Positions 47,697-57,119 are shown, numbered from the stretch's first letter. The stretch: 64,000 nt of DNA from Erwinia sp050410775 (GCF_050410775.1 NZ_CP191229.1), one strand, 5' to 3'. Made by a program: numbers and translations. The notes: a model not told the origin generated them from the sequence alone.

Positions 47697-47770
47697 ATTT
47701 TGCCTCCAGCAGCAATCATAACTCAGACTAAAAAGGCGCTAAGCCTGACTTCAACTCCCCTGGAGGGAAC

Positions 47771-48811
47771 ATGACTCTGATGCAAAAAACTCTGGCTCAA
47801 TGTGTAGCAGTAACCCTTTCATTGAGCGCCGTTTCTGCCTTTGCCGCCACCAATCTGACGGGCGCAGGTGGGACATTCCCGGCACCGGTCTATAACAAAT
47901 GGGCAGCAGAATACAACAAAGCAACAGGCGCTCAGGTTAACTACCAGGGGATCGGCTCTTCCGGTGGCGTGAAGCAAATTATTGCTAAAACCGTCGACTT
48001 TGGTGCCTCCGATGCGCCAATGAAACAGGAAGACCTGGATAAAAATGGCCTGTTCCAGTTCCCTACCGTGATCGGTGGCGTGGTGCTGGCAGTCAATATC
48101 CCTGGCGTTAAATCGGGTCAGCTGACGCTGGACGGCAAAACCGTGGGCGATATCTACCTGGGCAACATCAAAAAATGGAACGACCCGGCCATCGTTAAGC
48201 TGAACCCGGACGTGAAGCTGCCTGACAGCAACATCAACGTGGTACGTCGCGCTGACGGTTCCGGTACCTCTTTCGTCTTCACCAGCTACCTCTCTAAAGT
48301 AAACAGCGACTGGAGCAGCAAGGTCGGTAAAGGCAATACCGTTAACTGGCCAACCGGTCTGGGCGGCAAGGGCAATGACGGCGTCGCCGCGTTTGTTCAG
48401 CGTCTGCCAGGGTCAATCGGCTATGTGGAATATGCCTACGCCAAGCAGAACAACCTGGCCTATACCAAACTGATTGATGCCGATGGCAAAGCGGTTGAGC
48501 CAAGCGAGCAGAGCTTTAGCGATGCCGCTAAAGGCGCCAACTGGAGCGAGTCCTTTGCTCAGGATCTGACTTATCAGAAAGGTGAGAACGCGTGGCCAAT
48601 CGCCTCAACCACCTTCATCCTGATGCATAAAGATCAGGCTAACCCGGAAAAAGGCGCGGCCGTGCTGGAATTCTTTGACTGGGCTTACAAAAACGGTGGC
48701 GATACCACCAACAGCCTGGATTACGCTTCACTGCCAGACTCCGTGGTTGAGCAGATTCGCGCAGCCTGGAAAACTAATGTGAAAGACAGTTCCGGTAAAG
48801 CGCTGTACTAA
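47771..48811 (+). CDS. pstS: Periplasmic phosphate-binding protein PstS
   Basis: Receptor of the high-affinity Pst phosphate importer, 346 residues as in E. coli. Signal peptide of about 25 residues ending AFA; the mature N-terminus ATNLTGAGGTFPAP holds phosphate-binding residues, with GIGSSGG, SDAPM and RRADGSGTSF completing the site. GGAGG lies 5 bases before the ATG. Induced by PhoB through the Pho boxes. A hairpin (48849-48870) downstream probably lowers pstC expression relative to pstS. Confidence 0.97.
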   Translation: MTLMQKTLAQCVAVTLSLSAVSAFAATNLTGAGGTFPAPVYNKWAAEYNKATGAQVNYQGIGSSGGVKQIIAKTVDFGASDAPMKQEDLDKNGLFQFPTVIGGVVLAVNIPGVKSGQLTLDGKTVGDIYLGNIKKWNDPAIVKLNPDVKLPDSNINVVRRADGSGTSFVFTSYLSKVNSDWSSKVGKGNTVNWPTGLGGKGNDGVAAFVQRLPGSIGYVEYAYAKQNNLAYTKLIDADGKAVEPSEQSFSDAAKGANWSESFAQDLTYQKGENAWPIASTTFILMHKDQANPEKGAAVLEFFDWAYKNGGDTTNSLDYASLPDSVVEQIRAAWKTNVKDSSGKALY

Positions 48812-48894
48812 GCAGCTCACGGGAGCGAAGTGATTCGCTCCGTGCCATGAGGCGGCCGTCGTGCCGCCTTAACACTTTCGACAACGAGAATTCT

Positions 48895-49857
48895 ATGGCT
48901 GCAACCAAGCCGACTTTTAAGGCTCCCGGTAAGCAAGGTGATCTCATTTTCGGCGCGCTGGTTAAACTGGCTGCGCTGATTGTGCTGTTGCTGCTCGGCG
49001 GCATTATCGTCTCGCTCATCGTCTCCTCATGGCCCAGCATTCAGAAGTTCGGCTTCTCCTTTCTGTGGACCAAAACCTGGGATGCGCCCAACGAACAATT
49101 TGGTGCGCTGGTACCGATCTACGGCACCATCGTCACCTCCATTATCGCCCTGGTTATCGCCGTTCCCGTCAGCTTTGGTATTGCCCTGTTTCTGACTGAA
49201 CTGGCACCCAGCTGGCTGCGTCGCCCGCTTGGGGTGGCGATTGAACTGCTGGCGGCTATCCCCAGCATTGTTTACGGCATGTGGGGGCTGTTTGTTTTCG
49301 CGCCGCTGTTTGCGACCTGGTTTCAGGCCCCGCTGGGTGACCTGATGTCGAATATTCCCATCGTTGGTGCCCTCTTCTCTGGCCCGGCGTTTGGTATCGG
49401 TATTCTGGCTGCCGGGATTATCCTGGCAATTATGATTATTCCTTATATCGCCTCCGTCATGCGTGACGTCTTCGAACAGACGCCGGTCATGATGAAAGAA
49501 TCTGCTTACGGCATCGGTTGTACAACCTGGGAAGTGATCTGGCGCATCGTGCTGCCGTTCACCAAAAATGGCGTGATCGGTGGGGTGATGCTGGGGCTGG
49601 GGCGTGCGCTGGGGGAAACCATGGCCGTCACCTTTATCATCGGCAACACCTACCAGCTCGACAGCCCTTCGCTGTTTATGCCGGGTAACAGTATTACTTC
49701 CGCGCTGGCTAACGAATTTGCTGAAGCCGAATCAGGTGTGCATACCGCCGCCCTGATGGAGCTGGGACTGATCCTGTTTGTGATTACCTTTATCGTACTG
49801 GCCTGCTCAAAGCTGATGGTGATGAAGCTGGCGAAAAGTGAAGGAGCCCGCACATGA
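48895..49857 (+). CDS. pstC: Phosphate ABC transporter permease PstC
   Basis: One of two permease subunits, 320 residues (319 in E. coli) with six membrane segments. The EAA-loop region contains KESAYGIGCTTWEVIWRIVLP and GLGRALGETMA. ATG 48895 matches the family N-terminus MAATKP; 16 upstream in-frame codons overlap the intergenic hairpin and were rejected. pstA overlaps the stop codon by 4 bases. Confidence 0.96.
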   Translation: MAATKPTFKAPGKQGDLIFGALVKLAALIVLLLLGGIIVSLIVSSWPSIQKFGFSFLWTKTWDAPNEQFGALVPIYGTIVTSIIALVIAVPVSFGIALFLTELAPSWLRRPLGVAIELLAAIPSIVYGMWGLFVFAPLFATWFQAPLGDLMSNIPIVGALFSGPAFGIGILAAGIILAIMIIPYIASVMRDVFEQTPVMMKESAYGIGCTTWEVIWRIVLPFTKNGVIGGVMLGLGRALGETMAVTFIIGNTYQLDSPSLFMPGNSITSALANEFAEAESGVHTAALMELGLILFVITFIVLACSKLMVMKLAKSEGART

Positions 49858-50741
49858 CCACGATGGAGCTGCAATCCCGTGCCGAGCTGGACGCCTCCCG
49901 CCGGAAAATGCAGGCGTGGCGCCGTACCAAAAACCGTATCGCGCTGACGCTTTCCCTGCTGACCATGGCCTTTGGCCTCTTCTGGCTGGTCTGGATCCTG
50001 TTTACCACCGTGACCCGAGGCATCGACGGTATGACGCTGTCGCTGTTTACGGAGAACACGCCGCCGCCTAATACGGCGGGTGGCGGCCTTGCCAACGCCA
50101 TTGCCGGGAGCGGGCTGCTGATCCTCTGGTCAACGGCTGTGGGTACGCCTCTGGGGATCATGGCGGGTATTTATCTGGCCGAGTATGGCCGCAAATCCTG
50201 GCTGGCCGAAGTGATTCGTTTTATTAACGACATTCTGCTCTCAGCACCTTCTATTGTGGTCGGGCTGTTTGTTTACACGATTGTTGTTGCCCAGATGAAG
50301 CACTTCTCGGGACTGGCGGGCGTGGTTGCGCTGGCGCTGTTGCAGATCCCGATCGTTATCCGTACCACGGAGAATATGCTGAAGCTGGTGCCGGACAGCC
50401 TGCGAGAAGCGGCCTATGCGCTGGGTACGCCGCAGTGGAAAATGATTTCGGCAATCACCTTAAAAGCGTCGATATCGGGCATCCTGACGGGTGTGCTGCT
50501 GGCGATTGCGCGTATCGCGGGCGAAACCGCCCCGCTGCTGTTTACCTCGCTCTCCAATCAGTTCTGGAGTACCGACATGATGCAGCCGCTGGCAAACCTG
50601 CCGGTAACCATCTTCAAATTCGCCATGAGCCCGTTTGCCGAATGGCAAAGCCTGGCCTGGGCGGGCGTGCTGCTGATTACCGTCTGCGTGTTGCTGTTGA
50701 ATATCCTGGCGCGCGTGATTTTTGCCAAGAGTAAACATTAA
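49854..50741 (+). CDS. pstA: Phosphate ABC transporter permease PstA
   Basis: Second permease subunit, 295 residues (296 in E. coli), six membrane segments. EAA loop LREAAYALGTPQWKMISAITL and the conserved RIAGETAPLLFT are present. Start ATG overlaps the pstC stop (ATGA). With PstC it forms the channel energised by PstB; the complex also signals phosphate status to PhoR through PhoU. Confidence 0.96.
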   Translation: MTTMELQSRAELDASRRKMQAWRRTKNRIALTLSLLTMAFGLFWLVWILFTTVTRGIDGMTLSLFTENTPPPNTAGGGLANAIAGSGLLILWSTAVGTPLGIMAGIYLAEYGRKSWLAEVIRFINDILLSAPSIVVGLFVYTIVVAQMKHFSGLAGVVALALLQIPIVIRTTENMLKLVPDSLREAAYALGTPQWKMISAITLKASISGILTGVLLAIARIAGETAPLLFTSLSNQFWSTDMMQPLANLPVTIFKFAMSPFAEWQSLAWAGVLLITVCVLLLNILARVIFAKSKH

Positions 50742-50784
50742 TTGAGAAGCGCGGCTGCGGCGGCGCCAATAAGCGAGAACGAGA

Positions 50785-51555
50785 ATGGCTGACAACACGT
50801 CCAGTAATATGATTCAGGTTCGTGATTTGAACTTCTACTATGGCAAGTTCCATGCGTTGAAGAACATTAACCTGGATATCAACAAGAATCAGGTGACGGC
50901 GTTCATCGGCCCATCGGGCTGCGGGAAGTCCACCCTGCTGCGCACGTTTAACAAGATGTTTTCTCTTTATCCGGAGCAGCGCGCTGAGGGAGAAATCCTG
51001 CTCGACGGTGAAAATATTCTCACCGCCAGCCAGGATATTGCCCTGCTGCGCGCCCGCGTTGGCATGGTGTTCCAGAAGCCCACGCCGTTCCCGATGTCGA
51101 TTTACGATAATATTGCCTTCGGCGTGCGCCTGTTTGAAAAGCTCTCCCGTGCCGATATGGACGAGCGAGTCCAGTGGGCGCTGACCAAAGCGGCGCTCTG
51201 GAATGAAACTAAAGATAAACTCCACCAGAGTGGTTACAGCCTCTCTGGCGGACAGCAGCAGCGCCTCTGTATTGCCCGCGGCATCGCGATTCGCCCGGAG
51301 GTGTTGTTGCTGGATGAACCTTGTTCGGCGCTGGACCCGATCTCAACCGGTCGTATTGAAGAGCTGATTACCGAGCTGAAACAGGATTACACCGTCGTGA
51401 TCGTTACGCATAATATGCAGCAGGCCGCACGCTGCTCCGATCACACGGCCTTTATGTATCTGGGCGAACTGATTGAATTCAGCGATACTGACACGCTGTT
51501 TACCAAGCCGCACCAGAAACAGACCGAAGACTATATTACTGGCCGCTACGGTTGA
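50785..51555 (+). CDS. pstB: Phosphate ABC transporter ATP-binding protein PstB
   Basis: ATPase of the Pst importer, 256 residues (257 in E. coli). Walker A GPSGCGKST is at 42-50, signature LSGGQQQRLCIARG and Walker B LLLDEPCSALDP are intact, and the switch His is in VIVTHNMQQA. CGAGAA precedes the ATG. 43 bases separate it from pstA. Confidence 0.97.
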   Translation: MADNTSSNMIQVRDLNFYYGKFHALKNINLDINKNQVTAFIGPSGCGKSTLLRTFNKMFSLYPEQRAEGEILLDGENILTASQDIALLRARVGMVFQKPTPFPMSIYDNIAFGVRLFEKLSRADMDERVQWALTKAALWNETKDKLHQSGYSLSGGQQQRLCIARGIAIRPEVLLLDEPCSALDPISTGRIEELITELKQDYTVVIVTHNMQQAARCSDHTAFMYLGELIEFSDTDTLFTKPHQKQTEDYITGRYG

Positions 51556-51575
51556 TCTGACCGGGAGAGAACATC

Positions 51576-52310
51576 ATGGATAACCTGAATCTGAATAAAC
51601 ATATCTCCGGGCAGTTCAACGCCGAGCTGGAGCATATCCGTACCCAGGTGATGACAATGGGAGGGATGGTCGAACAGCAGCTGACCGACGCCATTACCGC
51701 CATGCATAACCGGGATGGCGAACTGGCAAAACTGGTGATCGACGGTGACCAGAAGGTCAATATGATGGAGGTGTCGATCGATGAAGCCTGTGTGCGCATC
51801 ATCGCCAAACGCCAGCCAACCGCCAGCGATTTACGTCTGGTGATGGCGATCATCAAGACCATCTCGGAGCTGGAGCGCATCGGCGACGTGGCGGAGAAAA
51901 TCAGCCGCACCGCGCTGGAAAAATTTGGTCAGCATCATCAGCCGCTGCTGGTAAGCCTGGAGTCGCTGGGTCATCACACCATTCAGATGCTGCATGACGT
52001 GCTGGATGCGTTTGCGCGTATGGACCTGAACGCCGCCATTGAAATTTACCGGGAAGATAAAAAAGTCGACCAGGAATATGAAGGCATTGTGCGCCAGTTG
52101 ATGACCCATATGATGGAAGATCCGCGAACCATTCCCAGCGTGCTGACCGCGCTCTTCTGCGCGCGCGCCATTGAGCGCATTGGCGATCGCTGCCAGAATA
52201 TCTGCGAAATCATCTTCTATTTCGTGAAGGGGCAGGACTTCCGCCATGTTGGCGGCGACCAGTTAGATAAGCTGCTGACCGGCGATACAGGCGGCAGTAA
52301 TCCTGCCTGA
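51576..52310 (+). CDS. phoU: Phosphate signalling protein PhoU
   Basis: Peripheral protein that couples Pst to the PhoR sensor and limits phosphate uptake; 244 residues (241 in E. coli). It is built of two three-helix PhoU repeats, each carrying a metal-binding E(R)IGD motif: ELERIGDVAEKI and AIERIGDRCQNI. GGGAGAGA precedes the ATG. Last gene of the operon, followed by a terminator. Confidence 0.97.
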   Translation: MDNLNLNKHISGQFNAELEHIRTQVMTMGGMVEQQLTDAITAMHNRDGELAKLVIDGDQKVNMMEVSIDEACVRIIAKRQPTASDLRLVMAIIKTISELERIGDVAEKISRTALEKFGQHHQPLLVSLESLGHHTIQMLHDVLDAFARMDLNAAIEIYREDKKVDQEYEGIVRQLMTHMMEDPRTIPSVLTALFCARAIERIGDRCQNICEIIFYFVKGQDFRHVGGDQLDKLLTGDTGGSNPA

Positions 52311-52319
52311 TACCTTCCT

Positions 52320-52345
52320 GGCCGGGAGATCCCGGCCTGCTTTTC
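52320..52345 (+). terminator. pst-phoU terminator
   Basis: The 7-bp GC stem GGCCGGG/CCCGGCC (52320-52326 with 52331-52337) is followed by TGCTTTT, 10 bases after the phoU stop. Confidence 0.85.
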
Positions 52346-52424
52346 CCCCTCTGCGTTTTTCCGTTGGAATGTGATCCTCCGCAAATTTATACTTGGCGCA
52401 CATTTTTTTCGACAGGAAACGCGC

Positions 52425-53660
52425 ATGACTTTCAAGACGCCGCAAAAGGGCGCCACGCCGGGCAAGGCGATGCTGGCAGCCGTCAGCGGTTACGCCATGG
52501 ATGGTTTCGATCTGCTCATTCTTGGCTTCATGTTGCCGGCCATCAGCGTCTCGCTGGCGCTGGACTCTTCTCAGGCGGGCTCGCTGGTGACCTGGACGCT
52601 GATCGGCGCGGTTATCGGCGGCATTATCTTTGGTCATCTCAGCGACCGTTTCGGACGCATCCGCGTTCTGACGTTCACCATCCTGATGTTTTCCGTTTTT
52701 ACCGGGCTTTGCGCCATCGCGCAGGGATACTGGGATTTGCTGATCTACCGCACGCTGGCAGGCGTGGGGCTGGGGGGTGAATTCGGTATCGGTATGGCGC
52801 TGATTGCGGAGTCCTGGCCCGCTAATAAACGCAACCGCGCCTCGGCATGGGTCGGCATGGGCTGGCAACTGGGCGTACTGCTGGCGGCACTGATTACGCC
52901 GCTGCTGCTGAATGTGATCGGCTGGCGCGGTATGTTTCTGGTGGGGCTGCTGCCTGCGCTGGTTTCTTTTGCCATCCGCCGGGGGCTGGGGGAGCCGGAA
53001 GCCTTTACCCGCCAGAGCGAAAAACAGCAGCGCCTCGCTTTTACCGCGCGGATTAAACTGCTTTTCCATGATGTCGCAACGGCGAAAGCCAGCCTGGGCA
53101 TCTTTATCCTCTGCTCCGTGCAGAATTTCGGCTATTACGGTCTGATGATCTGGATGCCCAGCTACCTCTCCGCCAATTTCGGTTTTTCGCTGACCAAATC
53201 CGGCTTGTGGACGGCGGTGACGGTGGTCGGTATGACCTTTGGCATCTGGCTGTTTGGCGTACTGGCGGATCGGTTCGCCCGCTGGAAAATTTTTCTGTTT
53301 TATCAGTTCGGGGCGGTGGTGATGGTGATCGTTTATGCCCAGCTACGCGATCCCACCGTGATGCTCTTTACCGGCGCGCTGATGGGCATGTTTGTGAACG
53401 GGATGATTGGCGGCTATGGCGCACTGATTTCCGATACCTATCCCGTCCAGGTCCGCGCCACGGCGCAAAATATCCTGTTTAATCTGGGACGTGGCGTGGG
53501 GGGATTTGGTCCGCTGGTGATTGGCCTGCTGGCTGCGAAAATCTCGTTTGCGGCGGCCATTACGCTGCTGGCGCTGATTTACCTGCTGGATATTTTCGCC
53601 ACGCTGTTTCTTCTGCCAAAAACAGAAGGCGATGAGGATCGGCTGGGCGCCATTGGCTGA
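52425..53660 (+). CDS. MFS transporter, aromatic acid/H+ symporter-like family
   Basis: Inner-membrane permease of 411 residues with about 12 hydrophobic segments. TM1 has MDGFDLLILGFMLPAI, with the acidic residues typical of the AAHS/sialate group, and the TM2-3 loop has GHLSDRFGRIRV. Such proteins import organic or aromatic acids with protons; the substrate cannot be read from sequence. ATG 52425 has AGGA upstream; 18 in-frame upstream codons were rejected. It stands alone between the pst terminator and yieH, with no catabolic gene beside it and no Pho box seen. It is not at this place in E. coli. Confidence 0.82.
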   Translation: MTFKTPQKGATPGKAMLAAVSGYAMDGFDLLILGFMLPAISVSLALDSSQAGSLVTWTLIGAVIGGIIFGHLSDRFGRIRVLTFTILMFSVFTGLCAIAQGYWDLLIYRTLAGVGLGGEFGIGMALIAESWPANKRNRASAWVGMGWQLGVLLAALITPLLLNVIGWRGMFLVGLLPALVSFAIRRGLGEPEAFTRQSEKQQRLAFTARIKLLFHDVATAKASLGIFILCSVQNFGYYGLMIWMPSYLSANFGFSLTKSGLWTAVTVVGMTFGIWLFGVLADRFARWKIFLFYQFGAVVMVIVYAQLRDPTVMLFTGALMGMFVNGMIGGYGALISDTYPVQVRATAQNILFNLGRGVGGFGPLVIGLLAAKISFAAAITLLALIYLLDIFATLFLLPKTEGDEDRLGAIG

Positions 53661-53672
53661 TTGTGTCGCCTT

Positions 53673-53710
53673 CGCGGCGGCAGGTACAGGGTTTGATGTC
53701 TGCCGCCGCG
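53673..53710. terminator. Hairpin between convergent MFS gene and yieH
   Basis: The 11-bp stem CGCGGCGGCAG-like/CTGCCGCCGCG (53673-53683 with 53700-53710) has no strong T run. It is probably a shared or Rho-assisted terminator. Confidence 0.5.
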
Positions 53711-53739
53711 GAACTCTCTTCGCTTCTGCGCTGAAAAGG

Positions 53740-54402
53740 CTAGCGGGTTAGCCCCCAGCCTTTTTCCTTCCACAACTCAGGCAGCTGGGCCATATCATCG
53801 AATACGGTCACCAGAGGATGCTCAAGAGGCTTATTGTGTGCATCGGCACAGTAGTAAAACACCGGGATTCCCGCAGCAATACCCGCCTTCGCGCCAGCTT
53901 CAGAATCATCGACCAGAATACAGCGCTCAAGAGGAACGCCCATCTGACTGGCCGCATGGTGCATCAGCTCAGGCTCCGGCTTCCAGCTGTTAATATCGTA
54001 GCCGCTGTACAACCGGTCATCAAAAAAGCCAAGCATACCGGTCAGTCCCAGCGAGTGCTGCATTTTGCCCACGGTGCCGTTGGACACCACGCAAACGGGC
54101 ACATTCATCTGGTCAAGCAGCGCGCGGGCGCCGGCGATCGGCTTCAGTTCAAGATCGAACAGGCGAGCCACCTCCTTACGGTAGGCCGGCTCCAAAACGT
54201 CAACCGGAACAGTCAGCTGATGGCGTGCGCAAACGTCGGCGATAATGTCATAAAGCTTAACGCCCTTATATTTTTCAAACATCTCCTGAAGTGAGAGCTC
54301 AGCGCCAAACCGCGCAAAGGTGTTTACATAGGCCTGGGTACAGAGCAACTCGCTGTCCACCAGCGTTCCGTCACAATCAAAAAAGACACATTCAACCGTC
54401 AT
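53740..54402 (-). CDS. yieH: HAD-family sugar phosphatase YieH (6-phosphogluconate phosphatase)
   Basis: Haloacid dehalogenase-type phosphatase with a helical cap, 220 residues (221 in E. coli). Motif I FFDCDGTLVDS has nucleophile D9 and acid D11; motif II is VVSNGT; motif III lies in KPEPELM and LVDDSEAG. E. coli YieH dephosphorylates 6-phosphogluconate and phosphoenolpyruvate in vitro. Start at ATG 54402 with GGAGA upstream is preferred to the ATG five codons earlier. Divergent from adeP. Confidence 0.9.
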   Translation of the reverse strand: MTVECVFFDCDGTLVDSELLCTQAYVNTFARFGAELSLQEMFEKYKGVKLYDIIADVCARHQLTVPVDVLEPAYRKEVARLFDLELKPIAGARALLDQMNVPVCVVSNGTVGKMQHSLGLTGMLGFFDDRLYSGYDINSWKPEPELMHHAASQMGVPLERCILVDDSEAGAKAGIAAGIPVFYYCADAHNKPLEHPLVTVFDDMAQLPELWKEKGWGLTR

Positions 54403-54608
54403 GCCGCGCTTCTCCATTTTTGCCGTATTCTCCCACTTTACTGCTTTACCGCTGAAATGCGATGGGGAAATGTTAATTACCCTTAGCGGTCACGACTGGA
54501 CGACAAAAGCAGGCAATCGGTTGCGAAAATTAATCACGCCGTCTGGCAAAAACAAATTTTTAGGTTAGGATAGCGGTCGTTAACTTTTCTCCGTTTTGGA
54601 TACACACA

Positions 54609-55919
54609 ATGAACAACACCGGGCTGTTGCAGCGGGTCTTTAAACTTCATGAACACGGCACGACGGCCCGAACAGAAGTGGTCGCGGGCTTCACTACTTT
54701 TCTGACGATGGTTTATATCGTCTTTGTGAACCCGCAAATCCTCGGCGTGGCGGGCATGAACACCCAGGCGGTGTTTGTCACGACCTGCCTGATCGCCGCT
54801 TTTGGCAGCATTCTGATGGGGCTGGTCGCAAACCTGCCGGTCGCGCTGGCACCCGCGATGGGGCTGAACGCCTTCTTCGCTTTTGTGGTGGTCGGCGCGA
54901 TGGGCATTTCCTGGCAGGTAGGCATGGGCGCCATCTTCTGGGGTGCCGTGGGGCTGCTGCTGCTGACGATTTTCCGCGTACGCTACTGGATGATTGCCAA
55001 TATTCCGGTCAGTCTGCGGGTGGGGATCTCTGCGGGCATCGGCCTGCTGATTGCGATGATCGGCCTGAAAAATGCCGGCATCGTGGTAGCGAACAAAGAT
55101 ACGCTGGTGGCCGTTGGCGATCTCTCCTCTCACAGCGTACTGCTGGGGGCGCTGGGCTTCTTTATCATCGCTATTCTTGCTTCACGCAATATTCATATTG
55201 CCGTACTGGTGTCTATTGTAGTGACCACGCTGATCGCGCTGGCGATTGGTGACGTGCAGTTTGGCGGGGTCTTCTCCATACCGACAGGTATCACATCCGT
55301 GGTGGGAGAGGTCGATCTGGCGGGCTCACTGAACCTGGGCATGGCCGGGATTATCTTCTCCTTTATGCTGGTTAACCTGTTTGACTCTTCAGGAACGCTG
55401 ATTGGGGTGACGGATAAGGCCGGACTGGCGGATGAAAAAGGCAAATTTCCACGCATGAAGCAGGCGCTGTATGTGGACAGCATCAGCTCCGTTGCCGGCT
55501 CCTACATTGGGACCTCTTCCGTAACCGCCTACATTGAGAGCTCTTCCGGCGTTTCCGTCGGCGGCCGTACAGGTCTGGTTGCCGTGGTCACGGGGATTTT
55601 GTTCCTGCTGGTGATGTTCCTTTCCCCACTGGCTGGCATGGTGCCACCCTATGCGGCGGCAGGCGCGCTGATTTACGTCGGCGTCCTGATGACCTCAAGC
55701 CTGGCACGGGTGAAGTGGGACGATCTGACCGAAGCGGTACCGGCGTTTGTCACTGCCGCCATGATGCCATTCAGCTTCTCCATCACGGAAGGGATTGCGC
55801 TGGGCTTCATCTCCTACTGTGTGATGAAGGCAGGCACAGGCCGCTGGCGTGAGATTAGCGGCTGCGTGGTTGTGGTAGCGCTGCTGTTTGTAGCGAAGAT
55901 CGCCTTTATCGACGCATAA
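54609..55919 (+). CDS. adeP: High-affinity adenine permease AdeP (PurP/YieG)
   Basis: AzgA-type nucleobase:H+ symporter of the NCS2/NAT fold, 436 residues (445 in E. coli) with about 12-14 membrane segments. Hallmarks are ALAPAMGLNAFFAF, the substrate-site region NLFDSSGTLIGVTDKAGL and the following SSVTAYIESSSGVSVGGRTGL. It closely follows E. coli AdeP throughout, so adenine is the expected substrate. Own promoter region of about 190 bases; no clear PurR box or riboswitch was seen. Confidence 0.92.
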   Translation: MNNTGLLQRVFKLHEHGTTARTEVVAGFTTFLTMVYIVFVNPQILGVAGMNTQAVFVTTCLIAAFGSILMGLVANLPVALAPAMGLNAFFAFVVVGAMGISWQVGMGAIFWGAVGLLLLTIFRVRYWMIANIPVSLRVGISAGIGLLIAMIGLKNAGIVVANKDTLVAVGDLSSHSVLLGALGFFIIAILASRNIHIAVLVSIVVTTLIALAIGDVQFGGVFSIPTGITSVVGEVDLAGSLNLGMAGIIFSFMLVNLFDSSGTLIGVTDKAGLADEKGKFPRMKQALYVDSISSVAGSYIGTSSVTAYIESSSGVSVGGRTGLVAVVTGILFLLVMFLSPLAGMVPPYAAAGALIYVGVLMTSSLARVKWDDLTEAVPAFVTAAMMPFSFSITEGIALGFISYCVMKAGTGRWREISGCVVVVALLFVAKIAFIDA

Positions 55920-55948
55920 CCGTCCCCGGTTACTGACGGACTTTTTCT

Positions 55949-55974
55949 GAAGCGGGAAGTTTTTTCCCGCTTGC
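55949..55974 (+). terminator. adeP terminator
   Basis: The 9-bp stem AAGCGGGAA/TTCCCGCTT (55950-55972) with a T-rich loop lies 30 bases after the stop codon, preceded by CTTTTT. Functional in either direction is possible. Confidence 0.6.
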
Positions 55975-56039
55975 TTCAGCCGCTGTACGGCTTCTCTGAT
56001 GCACAATCCTTCCCTTTCCCTCAAGCCTCTCCAGATCAT

Positions 56040-56216
56040 GACACGAGAAAATCGCCGAGCTTTTAGCTTATCCAGATTTGAGCGTTAATTTTAACGGAAG
56101 CGCGGCTCATGGTCAGGCTGACGCTGGAATGCCGTGGCCAGTGCGTGCAGAAATGCGGGAATATTCATCTGGCATGGGGGAGGTCACAAGAAACTTTTCA
56201 TATCCAGGAAGGCTGT
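56040..56216. other. Gap between adeP and the yieE homologue; possible remnant
   Basis: E. coli has the quinone/chromate reductase gene yieF (chrR) here; it is absent. On the minus strand a 25-codon open stretch ending with TAA at about 56095-56097 (reading IPAFLHALATAFQRQPDHEP) resembles a protein tail, but it has no homologue I can name. No other feature seen. Confidence 0.25.
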
Positions 56217-56942
56217 TTATTTTTCCAGCGGAAGACTGGTCAGCCGTAGCACTTGTGGTCCCACATGCTGCGAGGCGGTCAGCAGTTCATACCGTCTCTC
56301 AAGCGCCCTGCCATCATAATCCCAAAGATGCAGCCGATCGCTACCGCGAGAAAATGCGCAGGACCAGACCAGCAGATCTTCCACGTCAGAAATGGCCTGA
56401 GTATCAGGAAAGGCCTGCGACCGCAGGCGGCCAGATGCTGGTAGCAGACGCAGCGTATGCGTGCCATGGCCTGCTTCATCCGATAATTTCAGCACGCTTT
56501 GCCGGATAGTCCAGAGCTGGGTGGCGGCTTCGTAAGGATCGGCCTGCGCCCGAATCCAGGCCTTTTCACCGGAGGAAAGCCCGCTGGCCAGCTGCTCAAT
56601 CGCCTGCCGGCTGTGAGCGCGCACAAACTCCATCCCCAGGCCGCCGTGACCCTCCTCGTCTGCCAGCAGGACGCCTACGATAGTGCCCGCATAGGCGATG
56701 CTGAAGTCGGGCAGCTCAGGGTCAGCAAAGCAGGGGCGTCCATTGCTGCTCATGGTAATTTCAGGCAGGGCGGCTATGCCATAGATCTGCTGCATCAGCG
56801 CTGCCAGCACAACCCGTGAGGCAAGATAACGAGCCCGGCGCTTTTCAGGCAGGCTGCTGGCGAAATTAACCACCGGGTCGGGAAGGTGTCGCGCGGGTAC
56901 CAGGGTGTGGGTCAGGGTCCACCGTGCAAAATGACTGGCCAT
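56217..56942 (-). CDS. yieE: YieE-like 4'-phosphopantetheinyl transferase superfamily protein
   Basis: 241 residues (249 in E. coli YieE), from MASHFARW, with conserved SRVVLAALM, GIAALPEI, DFSIAYAGTIVGV and WTIRQSVLKLSDEAG segments. Sfp-type enzymes attach phosphopantetheine to carrier proteins using Mg2+ ligands in GIDxE and WxxKEaxxK motifs. Here the first reads GLGME (Asp replaced by Gly) and the second WTIRQS (Lys-Glu replaced by Arg-Gln), so two of three acidic ligands appear to be missing. It could be a non-catalytic paralogue. Upstream of it lies an AT-rich gap. Fold assignment is good; activity is doubtful. Confidence 0.8.
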   Translation of the reverse strand: MASHFARWTLTHTLVPARHLPDPVVNFASSLPEKRRARYLASRVVLAALMQQIYGIAALPEITMSSNGRPCFADPELPDFSIAYAGTIVGVLLADEEGHGGLGMEFVRAHSRQAIEQLASGLSSGEKAWIRAQADPYEAATQLWTIRQSVLKLSDEAGHGTHTLRLLPASGRLRSQAFPDTQAISDVEDLLVWSCAFSRGSDRLHLWDYDGRALERRYELLTASQHVGPQVLRLTSLPLEK

Positions 56943-57119
56943 CTGTCACTCCATGATAATGGTCGGGAAATCAGCCCGATTATTGTAAGAATTTTCTTAG
57001 CAACTTTCATCCACCTTTACATCAATATGGTTTTTTTCAGAATGATGGCGTATCGGTCAGGCAGGAGGGGAGTGTCTTTAAATAAAAGAAGTGAGGGTTA
57101 ATTGATATAAGGAGCGGAT

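Noticed and set aside
52263..53069. 268-codon minus-strand frame opposite the MFS gene
   Set aside because: Low-complexity Gln/Arg/His composition typical of antisense to a GC-rich membrane-protein gene; no start signal.
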